Positions 42,359 through 52,685 are shown, counted from the first letter of the stretch. The stretch is 64,000 bases of DNA from Oceanospirillaceae bacterium (GCA_018647765.1 JABGSN010000002.1:49071-113070), one strand, 5' to 3'. Numbers and translations are program-made. Notes: generated by a model from the letters alone, not told the origin.

Positions 42359-43460
42359 AGCGAATCAGACCATAATCCTGATTCAACACGTCAATAATCT
42401 CTTCTTTAGGCTGCTGACTCACCACGAGTTTGCGGCCGATGATTTTTTCTGCAATACCAATGTAAGTGTCCGATATCTCTTGCATGGCCTCTAACGGCAA
42501 CGCGTTATCACGCGCTAGCGCTGTACGCTCGTCCATGCGCTGTTTATTCAGCAAAACATCGGCATCATCAAAATGGTTTAATAAAAACTGTCTAAAGCCT
42601 TCTTTAGAGTTTTCTACCACCTTACCATCGCGTAAGGCTGCACCATCCCAAATACGAGATGAATCTGGCGTACCTACTTCGTCCATATAAATAAGTTTTT
42701 CTTGACCTTGGGCATCGGTCACATAGCCAAATTCAAACTTAGTATCCACAAATACTTGGTCTTGAGCGGCTAAGTCTTTGCTAATCACAGCAAAACCTTC
42801 ACGTAATAAGGTTTCGTACTGATTAATGTCCGCAGGCGCGGCAAAATTAAAGGCTTTGTAATTAGCCGCTAAGTCTGCCCGGGTAATGTTAACGTCGTCT
42901 GCCTCGGGCACATTTGGGATGCCTTTAAGAATACCTTTAGTGGAAGGCGTAATCAGCAACTCAGGTAAACACTGGTCTTGCTGCAACGCTTCTGGCAAAG
43001 TGATGCCACAAAATTCGCGCTCACCGTTAGCGTACGCACGCCACATGGAGCCGGTAATGTATTGGCGGGCAATGGCTTCTACCATCACTGGTTTGGCTTT
43101 TTGTACAATCCATACTAACGGATGGGGGGTATCTACAATGTGGCTGTCGGCCAAGCCATGTTCACGAAAACGCGCAAACCAATGGTTAGCTACCGCGTTA
43201 AGCGCAGCGCCCTTACCCTGCACCCCTTGCAAGCCGCCTTCACCGTGCCAAATACAGTCAAAGGCCGATATACGGTCACTAATTACCATAATAGCTAGAG
43301 GGGCATCCGGAGCAACGTTATAACCTTTATCTGCAATAAGCCGAGCACTTTGTTTAGCACTGAGCCAATAAACACTGCGCACCTTGCCACTGTGCACCGG
43401 TAAGTCGATGGCAATAGGAAGATCATCATTAACAGCAAGTACGTTGTAAGCAGAGCACAT
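42357..43460 (-). CDS. purC: SAICAR synthase PurC (long form)
   Basis: 367 aa from the ATG at 43460, matching the long PurC of Shewanella and Vibrio relatives; a TTG at 43481 would add seven residues. [73 protein letters not shown] and the C-terminal [10 protein letters not shown] follow the family order. It ligates aspartate to CAIR with ATP in purine synthesis. Stop codon lies inside a palindromic repeat. Confidence 0.93.
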   Translation of the reverse strand: MCSAYNVLAVNDDLPIAIDLPVHSGKVRSVYWLSAKQSARLIADKGYNVAPDAPLAIMVISDRISAFDCIWHGEGGLQGVQGKGAALNAVANHWFARFREHGLADSHIVDTPHPLVWIVQKAKPVMVEAIARQYITGSMWRAYANGEREFCGITLPEALQQDQCLPELLITPSTKGILKGIPNVPEADDVNITRADLAANYKAFNFAAPADINQYETLLREGFAVISKDLAAQDQVFVDTKFEFGYVTDAQGQEKLIYMDEVGTPDSSRIWDGAALRDGKVVENSKEGFRQFLLNHFDDADVLLNKQRMDERTALARDNALPLEAMQEISDTYIGIAEKIIGRKLVVSQQPKEEIIDVLNQDYGLIR

Positions 43461-43524
43461 ATAAAGGGGTTTCAAGAACAAAATGGAGGCTTATTTTACC
43501 TAAAATAACGCCATCACGCAGCCT

Positions 43525-44430
43525 TTAGTGTTTGATCAGCGACATTTTTTCAATCAACGCCATCACAGTTTCAATGGCTTCACGGTTAGCCACCTGATGC
43601 AGCCCCGCCAAATACCAATTAATGCTTAACCCTTCTGCACCAATGGGGCGGGTAATAAGATCATATTGTTGGGCATGGGCCAAGGCCGTCCACGCCGGTA
43701 AAATAGTAACCCCCTTCGACGCGCCCACCAAAGCAAGCACCGCCTCGGTTACCCCTGCACTAATAACTTGGCTAGGCAATAAATGATGGCGCCTAAACAC
43801 CAAGTCGTACTCACGGCCTTGTTCTGGGTTAGTGTGGTAGGCGATATAGGGATAGTTTGCAAACATGGCCGGGATTAAATAATCATACTGCGCCAAGGGG
43901 TGGTCCTTAGCCATCATCGCCAGCAACGGATCATGACCAAGATGACAGTGATTAAGATCGGTAGCTGGGGTGGAGCCAGACACCAAAGCAATGTCTATGG
44001 TGTGCTGCCTAAGAGCTGTTTCTGGGTTTAAACCCACGTCTGCCGCTATTTCTAGGCTAATATGAGGGCATTCTTGCGCCAATCGTTGATATAAGCTGGG
44101 CAGCCAATGATGCGATGCATAGGCCTCTAACCCCAAACGGACTCGTGCTGTCACTCCACCGCTCATATACGCAACGTCTTGCTCAGTACGTTCTAGTTCG
44201 GCCAGTACACTTCGTGCAGCAAACTGCACCCGCAAGCCTGCTGGCGTAGCTGTTAATTTTTTGTTTTGACGGCTATACAAAGGGGTATCCAATAACCGCT
44301 CAGCCTCTCTAATACGATGGCTTAGTGCCGACTGGCTCACCTGCAAGGCCACAGCCGCCGCCGACACACTGCCCGCCACCTCTAGGGCCCGAATCATTTG
44401 CAACTGCCTAATACTTAGTTTAATCGTCAT
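43525..44430 (-). CDS. LysR-family regulator, divergent from kynA
   Basis: 301 aa. HTH at residues 6-65 (LQMIRALEVAGSVSAAAVALQVSQSALSHRIREAERLL, with the classical SQSALSHRI recognition helix) and a periplasmic-binding-like effector domain. Somewhat MetR-like in sequence. Divergence from kynA with an inverted repeat between them suggests it controls tryptophan breakdown, with tryptophan or kynurenine as a likely inducer. The ATG has no clear Shine-Dalgarno. Confidence 0.84.
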   Translation of the reverse strand: MTIKLSIRQLQMIRALEVAGSVSAAAVALQVSQSALSHRIREAERLLDTPLYSRQNKKLTATPAGLRVQFAARSVLAELERTEQDVAYMSGGVTARVRLGLEAYASHHWLPSLYQRLAQECPHISLEIAADVGLNPETALRQHTIDIALVSGSTPATDLNHCHLGHDPLLAMMAKDHPLAQYDYLIPAMFANYPYIAYHTNPEQGREYDLVFRRHHLLPSQVISAGVTEAVLALVGASKGVTILPAWTALAHAQQYDLITRPIGAEGLSINWYLAGLHQVANREAIETVMALIEKMSLIKH

Positions 44431-44445
44431 ATGTATGCATTTATT

Positions 44446-44469
44446 TCATAATTACAGCCTAAATTATGA
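44446..44469. promoter_or_regulatory. Candidate LysR operator for kynA
   Basis: TCATAATT and AATTATGA, a perfect 8-bp inverted repeat with 8-nt spacer, 16 nt in front of the LysR start and 71 nt in front of kynA. Size and symmetry fit a LysR dimer site. Confidence 0.5.
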
Positions 44470-44539
44470 CATTTACATCACACCCAACTCAACATAAACT
44501 TTATCAATACCTACACCTCTAACTCTATTGGAGCCCTAA

Positions 44540-45400
44540 ATGGCCTATTCCTGCCCTTACTCTTCCGGCACCGTCGATGCAGTTGACGTCAGTGATGAAA
44601 ATATTCATTGGCAACAAGACATGAGCTATGGCGAATACCTTGGCCTAGAAAACTTATTACAACAACAGAACCCTCGTAGTGACGAACACGATGAAATGTT
44701 GTTTATCGTCATTCACCAAGCCTCCGAACTATGGATGAAACTGTGTTTACACGAAGCCCATGCCGCAGCCCAACTAATTGCCAAAGATCAGCTGCGTCCT
44801 GCGTTTAAAATGCTCACCCGCGTGGCCCGCATTCAGCAACAAATGGTCAATGCGTGGGAAGTGCTGGTAACCATGACCCCTGCCGACTACGCCAGCTTTC
44901 GTGATAGCTTGGGCCAAAGTTCTGGTTTTCAGTCATTTCAATATCGTGAGCTGGAGTTTTTGTTGGGTAACAAAAATGCCACCTTAGTTGAAGCCCACAA
45001 AAGCCATGAGCAACACTACGCGCATTTACAAAGCGTGTTAAATACCCCTAGCCTTTACGATGTATGCCTACAGTTGCTACAGCAACGTGGCTTTGACATT
45101 TCCACCAGCCACACCCAACGTGACTGGCAACAGCCGTATACAGCAAACGAACAAGTACAGTCCGCTTGGAAAAAGGTCTACCAAGACACCGACACCTACT
45201 GGGATTTGTATGAATTGGCAGAGAAGCTTGTGGATCTTGAGTATCACTTTCAACAGTGGCGCTTTAACCATATGAAAACCGTAGAACGCATTATTGGCCA
45301 TAAACACGGCACAGGCGGCACGTCGGGTGTGGACTACCTACAAAAAGCCCTCTCTCTACAGTTTTTTCCAGAACTTTGGTCCGTAAGAACAGCCCTTTAG
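44540..45400 (+). CDS. kynA: Tryptophan 2,3-dioxygenase
   Basis: 286-aa haem dioxygenase. Haem-ligand His244 in RFNHMKTVERIIG; substrate residues His59 (FIVIHQASELW) and Arg121 (ASFRDSLG); GTGGTSGVDYL near the C-terminus closes the active site. It opens the indole ring of tryptophan to N-formylkynurenine in the cytoplasm. GGAG is placed well before the ATG. Operon with kynU, 13 nt apart. Kynurenine formamidase (kynB) is not next to them. Confidence 0.95.
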   Translation: MAYSCPYSSGTVDAVDVSDENIHWQQDMSYGEYLGLENLLQQQNPRSDEHDEMLFIVIHQASELWMKLCLHEAHAAAQLIAKDQLRPAFKMLTRVARIQQQMVNAWEVLVTMTPADYASFRDSLGQSSGFQSFQYRELEFLLGNKNATLVEAHKSHEQHYAHLQSVLNTPSLYDVCLQLLQQRGFDISTSHTQRDWQQPYTANEQVQSAWKKVYQDTDTYWDLYELAEKLVDLEYHFQQWRFNHMKTVERIIGHKHGTGGTSGVDYLQKALSLQFFPELWSVRTAL

Positions 45401-45413
45401 AGACACAAAAACC

Positions 45414-46649
45414 ATGAACAAGCTAACCCGATCCGACTTTGAAACACTTGACCAAAACGACAGCCTCGCTCCTCTACGAGATCAGTTTAGTTTGGCACAA
45501 GACTTGATTTACCTCGATGGTAATTCCTTGGGCGTACTCCCCAAGGCCACGGCAGCATACGTGCAAGAAGTGATTACTCAGCAATGGGGTAAAGACCTCA
45601 TCCGTAGCTGGAACTGCAACCAGTGGATGAAAAAGCCTGCGCAACTCGGTGACAAAATCGGTCAGTTAATTGGCGCGAAAGCCGGCCAAGTATTATCCTG
45701 CGACACCACTTCTATCAATATATTCAAGCTCGCCGCCGCCGCCGTAAAGATGCGCCCCGGCCGCAGTAAACTCATTACCGAAACGGGTAACTTTGCCACC
45801 GACCTATACCTATTACAAGGTTTAGCCAAGTTACTAGGCGACCAAGTTCAAGTAGTGGCTTTACCGCGCAAGCAAGTCTTAGACGCCATTGACGATGACA
45901 CCGCGTTAGTACTACTTACCCACGTGCACTTTAAAACCGGTGCCATGTGGGACATGCCCGCTGTCACACAACAGGTGCAGCAACACGGTGCTTTAATGAT
46001 GTGGGACTTGTGCCATTCGGTCGGTGCAATGCCAATTCACTTGGATACAGCAAATGCTGACCTAGCTGTAGGATGTACCTATAAATACCTCAACGGCGGC
46101 CCAGGTTCCCCTGCCTTTGTATATGTAGCCAAGCGTCTCCAAAGCGAATTTGAACAACCTTTAACCGGCTGGCTAGGTCATGCTAAACCGTTTGATTTTA
46201 ACGACGAGTACCAAGGTGCTAACGGCATACAACAGGCCATGTGTGGCACGCCGCCTGTGCTGGCGAATGCCTCGCTGGAAGTGGCATTAGACGTAATGCT
46301 AAAAGCCGACTTAACCCAAGTCAGGCACAAATCTAGCCACATGGGCGACTTGTTTATTCAGCTAGTGCAGCAACGCTGCCCTTGGTTTGAAATAGGCTCT
46401 CCGGTAGACAATGCCATACGCGGCAGTCAAGTATCATTAGTTCACGATCAAGGATATGCCATTATTCAGGCGCTGATCGAGCGTAACATCATTGGTGACT
46501 TTAGAGCACCCGACCACCTGCGGTTTGGCTTTACCCCGCTGTATTTACGTTATGTAGACTTGTGGGATACGGTGGATGCCTTGGTCGACATTATGACCCA
46601 TGACCTATGGAACCAACCACAATTTCTAGCAAAGCAGGCTGTCACCTAG
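45414..46649 (+). CDS. kynU: Kynureninase
   Basis: 411-aa PLP enzyme. YLDGNSLGVLPKAT start, CDTTSINIFKLAAAA, DLCHSVGAMPIHL and PLP Lys224 in GCTYKYLNGGPGSPAFVYV. It cleaves kynurenine to anthranilate and alanine, feeding anthranilate to quinolone or catechol routes, or 3-hydroxykynurenine to 3-hydroxyanthranilate. Its nearest companion enzyme is kynA; the formamidase step must be encoded elsewhere. Confidence 0.95.
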   Translation: MNKLTRSDFETLDQNDSLAPLRDQFSLAQDLIYLDGNSLGVLPKATAAYVQEVITQQWGKDLIRSWNCNQWMKKPAQLGDKIGQLIGAKAGQVLSCDTTSINIFKLAAAAVKMRPGRSKLITETGNFATDLYLLQGLAKLLGDQVQVVALPRKQVLDAIDDDTALVLLTHVHFKTGAMWDMPAVTQQVQQHGALMMWDLCHSVGAMPIHLDTANADLAVGCTYKYLNGGPGSPAFVYVAKRLQSEFEQPLTGWLGHAKPFDFNDEYQGANGIQQAMCGTPPVLANASLEVALDVMLKADLTQVRHKSSHMGDLFIQLVQQRCPWFEIGSPVDNAIRGSQVSLVHDQGYAIIQALIERNIIGDFRAPDHLRFGFTPLYLRYVDLWDTVDALVDIMTHDLWNQPQFLAKQAVT

Positions 46650-46699
46650 GCTTCACTTCTTTACGAGGACATAAGCGACAACCCATAGACCTCGGATTT

Positions 46700-46726
46700 G
46701 GATTGCCACGCTTCGCTCGCAATGAC
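46700..46726 (-). repeat. REP-like palindromic repeat, copy 7
   Basis: On the minus strand it reads GTCATTGCGAGC, GAAGC, GTGGCAATCC: the same GTCATT...AATC frame as the others but with GAGC/GTGG arms. Downstream of kynU. Confidence 0.65.
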
Positions 46727-46767
46727 TCAACCTGTCTTTAAATGTATTTAAAAAGTTATAAATCAGG

Positions 46768-46773
46768 TATACT
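46768..46773 (+). promoter_or_regulatory. Candidate -10 of the cysD operon
   Basis: TATACT, 64 nt before the cysD ATG, with only TATTTA at the -35 position. A weak -35 fits a promoter activated by a CysB-type regulator, but no operator was identified. Confidence 0.35.
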
Positions 46774-46837
46774 ATCTCTTCAAACAAAATATCTTATACA
46801 TGTTTATTAGATATTACATTTTAAGACATAATACCTT

Positions 46838-48319
46838 ATGCCAGAGCTAACAACCTACCAAACCCACCTGAACCAACATCCGTTGGTTTGGGACACGCAA
46901 CAACTACAAGAGCACCTATTGCAGCAAGGGTTAGCAGACAACCGCAGAGCGGTGGACCGCTGGCTAGAAAAAACCAACCTCCTACCTAACGTATTAGACA
47001 CTAACCAGCTGCGTGACGAAACGGGCAGCAAACTCAAACCGCAAGTATTAGATCACCTGCTCACCCAAGCCAAAAAACGCCGTCATAGCGTGTTAATGTT
47101 ACAGTTCTTCACCACCGCAGACGGTCACCATGGTTTGCTGGCTAACGATGCACGCCAAGGCCGCCGCTGGTTATGGAACGACACCCAATACACACCAATC
47201 AGCTTGCTGGCAGCACTTAAGGCACTAACCCTGCATTGCGGCAAAGACACGTTATTTTTGCCCCATGACAATGCCACAGCCATTAGCCGCCAACTGCAAC
47301 GTGAGCACACCGTCACCGAGCTTAATACGCCATGTGGTCAAGCCAGCTTAGGTTTAACGGCCTACCCAAGCCAATTGTATATCAAACCAGCGACTCATAA
47401 GAAACCAGTTCACCATCAACACCAACTGACTCACCTCGATCGCTTGGAAGCAGAAAGCATTCACATCCTACGCGAAGTCATGGCCACCGCCGAAAAACCA
47501 GTCATGATGTACTCCATAGGCAAAGACAGTGCCGTCATGTTACATCTAGCGCGTAAAGCCTTTTACCCTAGCCCGCCGCCGTTTCCTCTGCTACATGTAG
47601 ACACCCGCTGGAAGTTTCAAGAAATGTATCAGTTCCGTGATTATATGGCCAAAGAGGCCGGTATGGATCTGATTGTACATACCAACCCAGAAGGAATTGA
47701 GCGCGACATTAGCCCCTTAGAACACGGCAGCGCCTTGCATACCGACATTATGAAAACCGAAGGCCTCAAACAAGCCCTTGATAAATACGGTTTTGACGCG
47801 GCCTTTGGTGGTGCACGCCGTGACGAAGAAAAGAGCCGCGCTAAAGAACGCGTATTCTCCTTTCGTAACGAAAGCCATCGCTGGGACCCAAAAAACCAAC
47901 GCCCTGAATTATGGAACCTGTACAACGGCCATAAACAACCCAAACAGAGTATTCGTGTATTCCCTATCTCTAACTGGACTGAGCTGGATATTTGGCAGTA
48001 CATCTACCGTGAAAGCATCCCTATTGTGCCACTGTATTTTTCCCAACCACGTCCTGTAATAGAACGCGACGGTATGCTCATGATGGTCGACGACGAGCGT
48101 TTAACGCTGATGCCTAACGAATCTGTGGCCATTAAAGACATACGTTTTAGAACCTTAGGCTGCTATCCCTTGACCGGCGCCATAGAGTCACATGCAGATA
48201 CCTTGGAAAAGATTATTTTAGAACTATTACAAGCGCGCACTAGCGAACGTCAAGGTCGAACTATAGACAGCGACAGCGCGGCCTCTATGGAAAAGAAAAA
48301 GCAGGAGGGGTATTTCTAA
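46838..48319 (+). CDS. cysD: Sulfate adenylyltransferase subunit CysD with unusual N-terminal extension
   Basis: 493 aa, against about 300 for ordinary CysD. Residues from about 196 onward are a complete Cys[19 protein letters not shown], the PP-loop [12 protein letters not shown] (226-237), [35 protein letters not shown] and the C-terminal EKKKQEGYF. Together with the CysN GTPase it makes adenosine 5'-phosphosulfate from ATP and sulfate. Residues 1-195 are an in-frame extension I cannot assign, with a helical start and a [24 protein letters not shown] strand region. No ATG or GTG, and no spaced start signal, lies at the usual CysD start. It overlaps cysN by one base. Confidence 0.88.
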   Translation: MPELTTYQTHLNQHPLVWDTQQLQEHLLQQGLADNRRAVDRWLEKTNLLPNVLDTNQLRDETGSKLKPQVLDHLLTQAKKRRHSVLMLQFFTTADGHHGLLANDARQGRRWLWNDTQYTPISLLAALKALTLHCGKDTLFLPHDNATAISRQLQREHTVTELNTPCGQASLGLTAYPSQLYIKPATHKKPVHHQHQLTHLDRLEAESIHILREVMATAEKPVMMYSIGKDSAVMLHLARKAFYPSPPPFPLLHVDTRWKFQEMYQFRDYMAKEAGMDLIVHTNPEGIERDISPLEHGSALHTDIMKTEGLKQALDKYGFDAAFGGARRDEEKSRAKERVFSFRNESHRWDPKNQRPELWNLYNGHKQPKQSIRVFPISNWTELDIWQYIYRESIPIVPLYFSQPRPVIERDGMLMMVDDERLTLMPNESVAIKDIRFRTLGCYPLTGAIESHADTLEKIILELLQARTSERQGRTIDSDSAASMEKKKQEGYF

Positions 48320-50220
48320 TGGCTATTAGCAACCCGTCGCTCACTCATATCGACCAATTTTTGCAGCAACAAAACGACTTAGACCTTCTACGTTTTATCA
48401 CCTGTGGCAGCGTAGATGATGGTAAATCCACCCTCATAGGCCGTCTATTATTTGAGGCTAAATGTATTTTTGATGACCAAGTGTCATCTTTGCAAAACGA
48501 GTCGGCCACCTACGGTACGCAAGGCAGCAATATCGACTATGCCTTGCTGGTAGACGGCCTAGCCGCCGAACGTGAACAAGGTATTACCATCGACGTGGCC
48601 TACCGTTTTTTTAATACTGACAAACGTAAGTTTATTGTGGCCGACACCCCAGGGCACGAACAATACACCCGCAACATGGTCACCGGCGCGTCTACCACAG
48701 ACCTTGCCGTTATCTTAATCGATGCCCGTAAAGGCGTCTTAGAGCAAACCAAGCGCCACGCGTTTATCTGCTCCTTGTTAGGCATTAAACAGGTGATGTT
48801 AGCCGTTAACAAGATGGATTTAGTGGACTATAAACAGGACACCTTTGTTGCCATTGAACAAGAGTTTGCCGAATTTTCCAAACAACTTAAGTTTGAAAAA
48901 ATCACCTCTATTCCAGCATCGGCCTTAAAAGGCGACAACATCATCGCCCGCTCCAGCCACATGCCATGGTTTAAAGGCCCTACTCTAATGGCATTTTTAG
49001 AAACGGTGCCCACCGCCAAAGGTTTGGAACAACATGCCTTTAGGATGCCTGTACAATGGGTTAACCGACCTCACCTTGATTTTAGAGGTTTTTCAGGCAC
49101 CATCGCCGCTGGTGTGATTGCGCCTGAGGATGAAATCCGCATTTTACCCGCAGGGTCCATCGCCAAGGTAAAAGACATTGTATTATTTGATCAACACTTA
49201 CCTAACGCCCGCGCTAGCCAAGCCGTAACCATCACCTTAGACCGAGAAGTAGATGCCTCTCGGGGGGACATGTTAGTTGCCGCCCAAGACCCCTGCCAAG
49301 TGTCCGACCAGTTTGAAGTAGAATTGGTATGGATGAACCAAGAACAAGGCTTTACCGGTCGATCTTACGGCCTACAAATTGGCACAAACTGGGTTAATGC
49401 CCAAATCACTGACATTAAGCACACCATCAACGTTAATACGTTAGAGCAAAATGCTGCTCGCTCCCTGGGGCTAAACGACATTGCAGTAGTCAAGCTAAGC
49501 CTCGACAAAGCCGTTGCGTTTGAGGCTTTTCCTGACTGTCAGCCGTTAGGTAGCCTTATTTTAGTAGACCGTTTTAGCAATGCCACCGCCGCCGCAGGTA
49601 TGATCACCCATGCCTTACGACGTTCTAGTAATGTACACAAACAAGACCTTACCGTAAGTAAAACCGCGCGCAACCAACTCAACAGCCACAGTGGCAAAGT
49701 GTTATGGCTCACCGGCTTAAGCGGCTCCGGTAAATCTACCATTGCCAACCTACTAGAACAAAAGCTTCACCAACAAGGCATCCGTACTTATTTATTAGAC
49801 GGCGACAACGTGCGTCATGGGCTTAACAAAGACTTAGGCTTCACAGAGGCCGACCGGGTAGAAAATATACGCCGCATTACCGAAGTCGCGCATTTAATGG
49901 TGGATGCCGGATTAGTAGTGATTACTGCCTTCATCTCTCCCTTTAGAGCCGAGAGGCATGCTGCCAAGGCCCGTTTTGAGGAGGGTGAATTTGTGGAAAT
50001 ATTCGTTAATACACCGCTAGAAGTAGCCGAACAAAGAGACCCTAAAGGCTTGTACAAAAAAGCTAGGCGCGGCGAAATCCCCAACTTCACTGGCATCAAC
50101 AGCCCCTACGAGCCACCCATCGATGCCGACTTTGAAGTAGACACCAGCATTCTTAGCGCCGAGCGTATCGCCGAGCAACTAATGCAACAAGTGATAACAG
50201 ATTTAAAACTAAAGGGATAA
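48319..50220 (+). CDS. cysNC: Bifunctional sulfate adenylyltransferase subunit 1 / APS kinase (CysN-CysC fusion)
   Basis: 633 aa. N-terminal elongation-factor-type GTPase: [14 protein letters not shown] (P-loop, residues 29-42), [38 protein letters not shown]; then the EF-Tu-like barrels ([17 protein letters not shown]). From about residue 459 an APS kinase: [14 protein letters not shown] (Walker A), [28 protein letters not shown]. It regulates APS synthesis by GTP hydrolysis and phosphorylates APS to PAPS. Operon cysD-cysNC-cysQ. Confidence 0.95.
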   Translation: MAISNPSLTHIDQFLQQQNDLDLLRFITCGSVDDGKSTLIGRLLFEAKCIFDDQVSSLQNESATYGTQGSNIDYALLVDGLAAEREQGITIDVAYRFFNTDKRKFIVADTPGHEQYTRNMVTGASTTDLAVILIDARKGVLEQTKRHAFICSLLGIKQVMLAVNKMDLVDYKQDTFVAIEQEFAEFSKQLKFEKITSIPASALKGDNIIARSSHMPWFKGPTLMAFLETVPTAKGLEQHAFRMPVQWVNRPHLDFRGFSGTIAAGVIAPEDEIRILPAGSIAKVKDIVLFDQHLPNARASQAVTITLDREVDASRGDMLVAAQDPCQVSDQFEVELVWMNQEQGFTGRSYGLQIGTNWVNAQITDIKHTINVNTLEQNAARSLGLNDIAVVKLSLDKAVAFEAFPDCQPLGSLILVDRFSNATAAAGMITHALRRSSNVHKQDLTVSKTARNQLNSHSGKVLWLTGLSGSGKSTIANLLEQKLHQQGIRTYLLDGDNVRHGLNKDLGFTEADRVENIRRITEVAHLMVDAGLVVITAFISPFRAERHAAKARFEEGEFVEIFVNTPLEVAEQRDPKGLYKKARRGEIPNFTGINSPYEPPIDADFEVDTSILSAERIAEQLMQQVITDLKLKG

Positions 50221-50222
50221 TC

Positions 50223-51011
50223 ATGTTACAGGCACAACAAATAGTGACCAATAGCGCGCTTCTAGCGGACCTGGTGCGGCTCACCAAAGACGCGGGTGAT
50301 GCCATTTTAGAAATTTACCAGAGTCATGACTTTGGTATTGAAAGCAAAGCCGACGCATCCCCCGTGACGGCGGCAGACCTTGCGGCCCACTATTTTTTAA
50401 TGGCCGGCCTCAAACGCCTTACGCCACACATTCCGGTGGTGTCTGAAGAAGATGCCAATTCATTAAAAATCCCCCACTACAATGCCTGCTACTGGTTAAT
50501 AGACCCATTGGACGGCACTAAAGAATTTATTAGCAAAAATGGCGAATTTACCGTCAACTTAGCGTTAATAGAAGCCAACAAACCCAGCTTTGGTTTAGTG
50601 GGTGTGCCTGTGGCTAATACAGTGTATTGGGGTGGCGATGGCCTTGCTGCCTTTAAACAAGTACAGGACAATGCCGCAGAAACAACGGCCATTAACTGTG
50701 TAGCAGCTCAAAACCCAATACGAGTATTAGCCAGTAAAAGCCACCTTAACAAGGCCACCAAACAGCTCATAGACAGCCTTGGCCCAGTCACTTTAATACA
50801 AGCCGGCAGCTCGCTTAAATTCATTCGCATTGCCGAAGGCCAAGCCGACTACTACCCTCGCCTTGCGCCTACGTGTGAATGGGACACGGCCGCCGCTCAA
50901 GCGGTGTTAGAAGGGGCTGGCGGCAGTGTTAAACAAGCCTCTGGCGAGGCCATGCTGTACGGCAAACAAAACATCTTAAACCCGCATTTTATTGCCCAAG
51001 GTAAAGTGTGA
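50223..51011 (+). CDS. cysQ: 3'(2'),5'-bisphosphate nucleotidase CysQ
   Basis: 262-aa inositol-monophosphatase-fold enzyme: PVTAADLAAHYFL, VSEEDAN, WLIDPLDGTKEFISKNGEFTVNLALI (metal-binding DPLDGT) and WDTAAAQAVLEGAGG near the end. It removes the 3'-phosphate from PAP left after PAPS use. 2 nt behind cysNC, with AAAGGGATAATC ahead of the ATG, completing the sulfate-activation operon. Confidence 0.92.
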   Translation: MLQAQQIVTNSALLADLVRLTKDAGDAILEIYQSHDFGIESKADASPVTAADLAAHYFLMAGLKRLTPHIPVVSEEDANSLKIPHYNACYWLIDPLDGTKEFISKNGEFTVNLALIEANKPSFGLVGVPVANTVYWGGDGLAAFKQVQDNAAETTAINCVAAQNPIRVLASKSHLNKATKQLIDSLGPVTLIQAGSSLKFIRIAEGQADYYPRLAPTCEWDTAAAQAVLEGAGGSVKQASGEAMLYGKQNILNPHFIAQGKV

Positions 51012-51385
51012 CATTAACCGTAAGCAAAGGGATAATTAACTTTTATATATTTCTTTTCTATGCTTAACCGTGATGGCCAATACATGAAATATACCATCAT
51101 CCCTAGAGCATAAAAGCCTATAACACCCTGGCCAAAATTTATAAACCCTCCCCCTGTCGCCCCCTAATAAGGGACAAGGTACTAATGTTGGGTTAACTTT
51201 TTCACAAATATTCGCGCCATAGCTACGATATCTTATAAATTCTTGTCATAACCACACTAAAAGCATCAAAAAGACTGGTGATGCCTATTCACAACTCGCG
51301 CGCTGACGTTACCTGATTCTTATAAGGTTCATTGAGGTTGTGCAATCTGTTCGTGCAAAGGTCTCTTTAAAGCACTAACAACAAA
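51012..51385. other. Intergenic region after cysQ
   Basis: 374 nt with no recognised gene, tRNA or repeat-family copy; AT-rich at both ends. No convincing terminator follows cysQ. The only symmetry seen is a loose GATGG/CCATC pair near 51070-51100. Confidence 0.4.
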
Positions 51386-52015
51386 TCACATGTCAACTTG
51401 ATAGATGTCGTCCACGTCGGATAACCCCGTACGGCTCACTTTTAGATCATTAATGACTCCGTCATTCAAGCCATAGATCCAGCCGTGAATTTGTAGTGGT
51501 TGGTCTTTTTGCCACGCCGTTTGTACAATTTTGCTGTGGGCTAGGTTTGCCACTTGTTCTATCACGTTGATTTCGCACATACGGCTTAGGCGTTCATCTT
51601 CAGTTTTATACTTTTTTAATTCTGCTCGATGACGTAAAAAGATGTCTTTTATAGATCTTAACCAATAGTCACTGATGCCCGCATTGGTATTTTCCAGCGC
51701 CACCTTAATTCCGCCACAGCCATAATGTCCACAAACGATAATATGTTCGACCTTAAGCACGTCCACGGCGTATTGAATCACCGACTGACAATTAAAGTCG
51801 ACATGCTTGACTAAATTGGCTACATTGCGATGCACAAACAGCTCACCAGGCAATAGACCAACAATTTCATTAGCGGGTACACGGCTATCAGAACAGCCTA
51901 TCCAGAGGTACTTGGGCGCTTGTTGCTGCGCTAGGGTGGCGAACAATTCAGGCTGTTCATGGGCGACTTTGGCCGCCCATTGCTGATTCATGGCCAACAA
52001 GCTTTCGATTGACAT
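51386..52015 (-). CDS. can: Beta-class carbonic anhydrase
   Basis: 209-aa beta-carbonic anhydrase. Zinc ligands Cys41, Asp43 (CSDSR), His97 and Cys100 (CGHYGCGG) are all present, as in E. coli Can, with VHRNVANLV and HGWIYGLNDG flanking. It interconverts CO2 and bicarbonate in the cytoplasm. Start has GAGAG at reasonable distance. Monocistronic, divergent from the cyclo-ligase gene. Confidence 0.94.
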   Translation of the reverse strand: MSIESLLAMNQQWAAKVAHEQPELFATLAQQQAPKYLWIGCSDSRVPANEIVGLLPGELFVHRNVANLVKHVDFNCQSVIQYAVDVLKVEHIIVCGHYGCGGIKVALENTNAGISDYWLRSIKDIFLRHRAELKKYKTEDERLSRMCEINVIEQVANLAHSKIVQTAWQKDQPLQIHGWIYGLNDGVINDLKVSRTGLSDVDDIYQVDM

Positions 52016-52089
52016 ACAATACTCTCGTGAGGCATTAGTTTTTATCTAGGCAAGCAGTCTAACAACTTGAAAAAAAATTATCAAAATCA

Positions 52090-52677
52090 ATGAGTCAAAC
52101 AACAATGAACAGTATCGACCAACAAAAACAGCTGCAGCGCAAAGAGGCTAAACAACGCCGTGCGCTGGCCTACCAAGGCCAAACTAATGCAGGCCTAAAG
52201 GCCTGTGATATTTGGTGTAGCCAAGTAGATTTGCCACCTAACCAAATTATTTCCATTTACTGGCCGCTAGGTGACGAGTTAGATCCCCTGCCATTGCTCA
52301 CCCAACTGCACGCCTTAGGCCATAAAATGGTATTGCCAGTAATGTTGGGTGCGGGCAAACCCTTAGTATTCAAGCGCTGGCAGCCCGGCGACCAACTACA
52401 AGATGCTGGTTTTGGTACCAAAGAGCCCTTAGATGATCAACAGCAACTCGACCCGGATGTGATTTTGGCGCCCTTGTTGGCCTATGATCAACAAGGCTAT
52501 CGTTTAGGTTACGGCGGTGGCTTTTACGACCGCACCCTGGACCAATTAAGGCAGCACAAAAAGGTACAGGTGTTCGGCCTTGCGTTTGCGGAACAAGAAG
52601 TGGACCTAGTTGTAAGGGGCGAATACGACCAAGCCTTAGATGGCATGGTGACACCTAAGGCTTTAACTAGGTTTTAA
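52090..52677 (+). CDS. 5-formyltetrahydrofolate cyclo-ligase
   Basis: 195 aa. [16 protein letters not shown] start with the ATP-binding basic residues, [17 protein letters not shown], and the signature [18 protein letters not shown]. It converts 5-formyl-THF to 5,10-methenyl-THF with ATP. In E. coli the gene (ygfA/fau) follows 6S RNA; I saw no 6S-like hairpin in the 74 nt upstream. Start could also be the internal ATG at 52105. Confidence 0.9.
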   Translation: MSQTTMNSIDQQKQLQRKEAKQRRALAYQGQTNAGLKACDIWCSQVDLPPNQIISIYWPLGDELDPLPLLTQLHALGHKMVLPVMLGAGKPLVFKRWQPGDQLQDAGFGTKEPLDDQQQLDPDVILAPLLAYDQQGYRLGYGGGFYDRTLDQLRQHKKVQVFGLAFAEQEVDLVVRGEYDQALDGMVTPKALTRF

Positions 52678-52685
52678 TGCTTAAG

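Noticed and set aside
47641..48059. Opposite-strand frames within cysD
   Set aside because: Shadow frames of a strongly conserved gene; no start signals or motifs.
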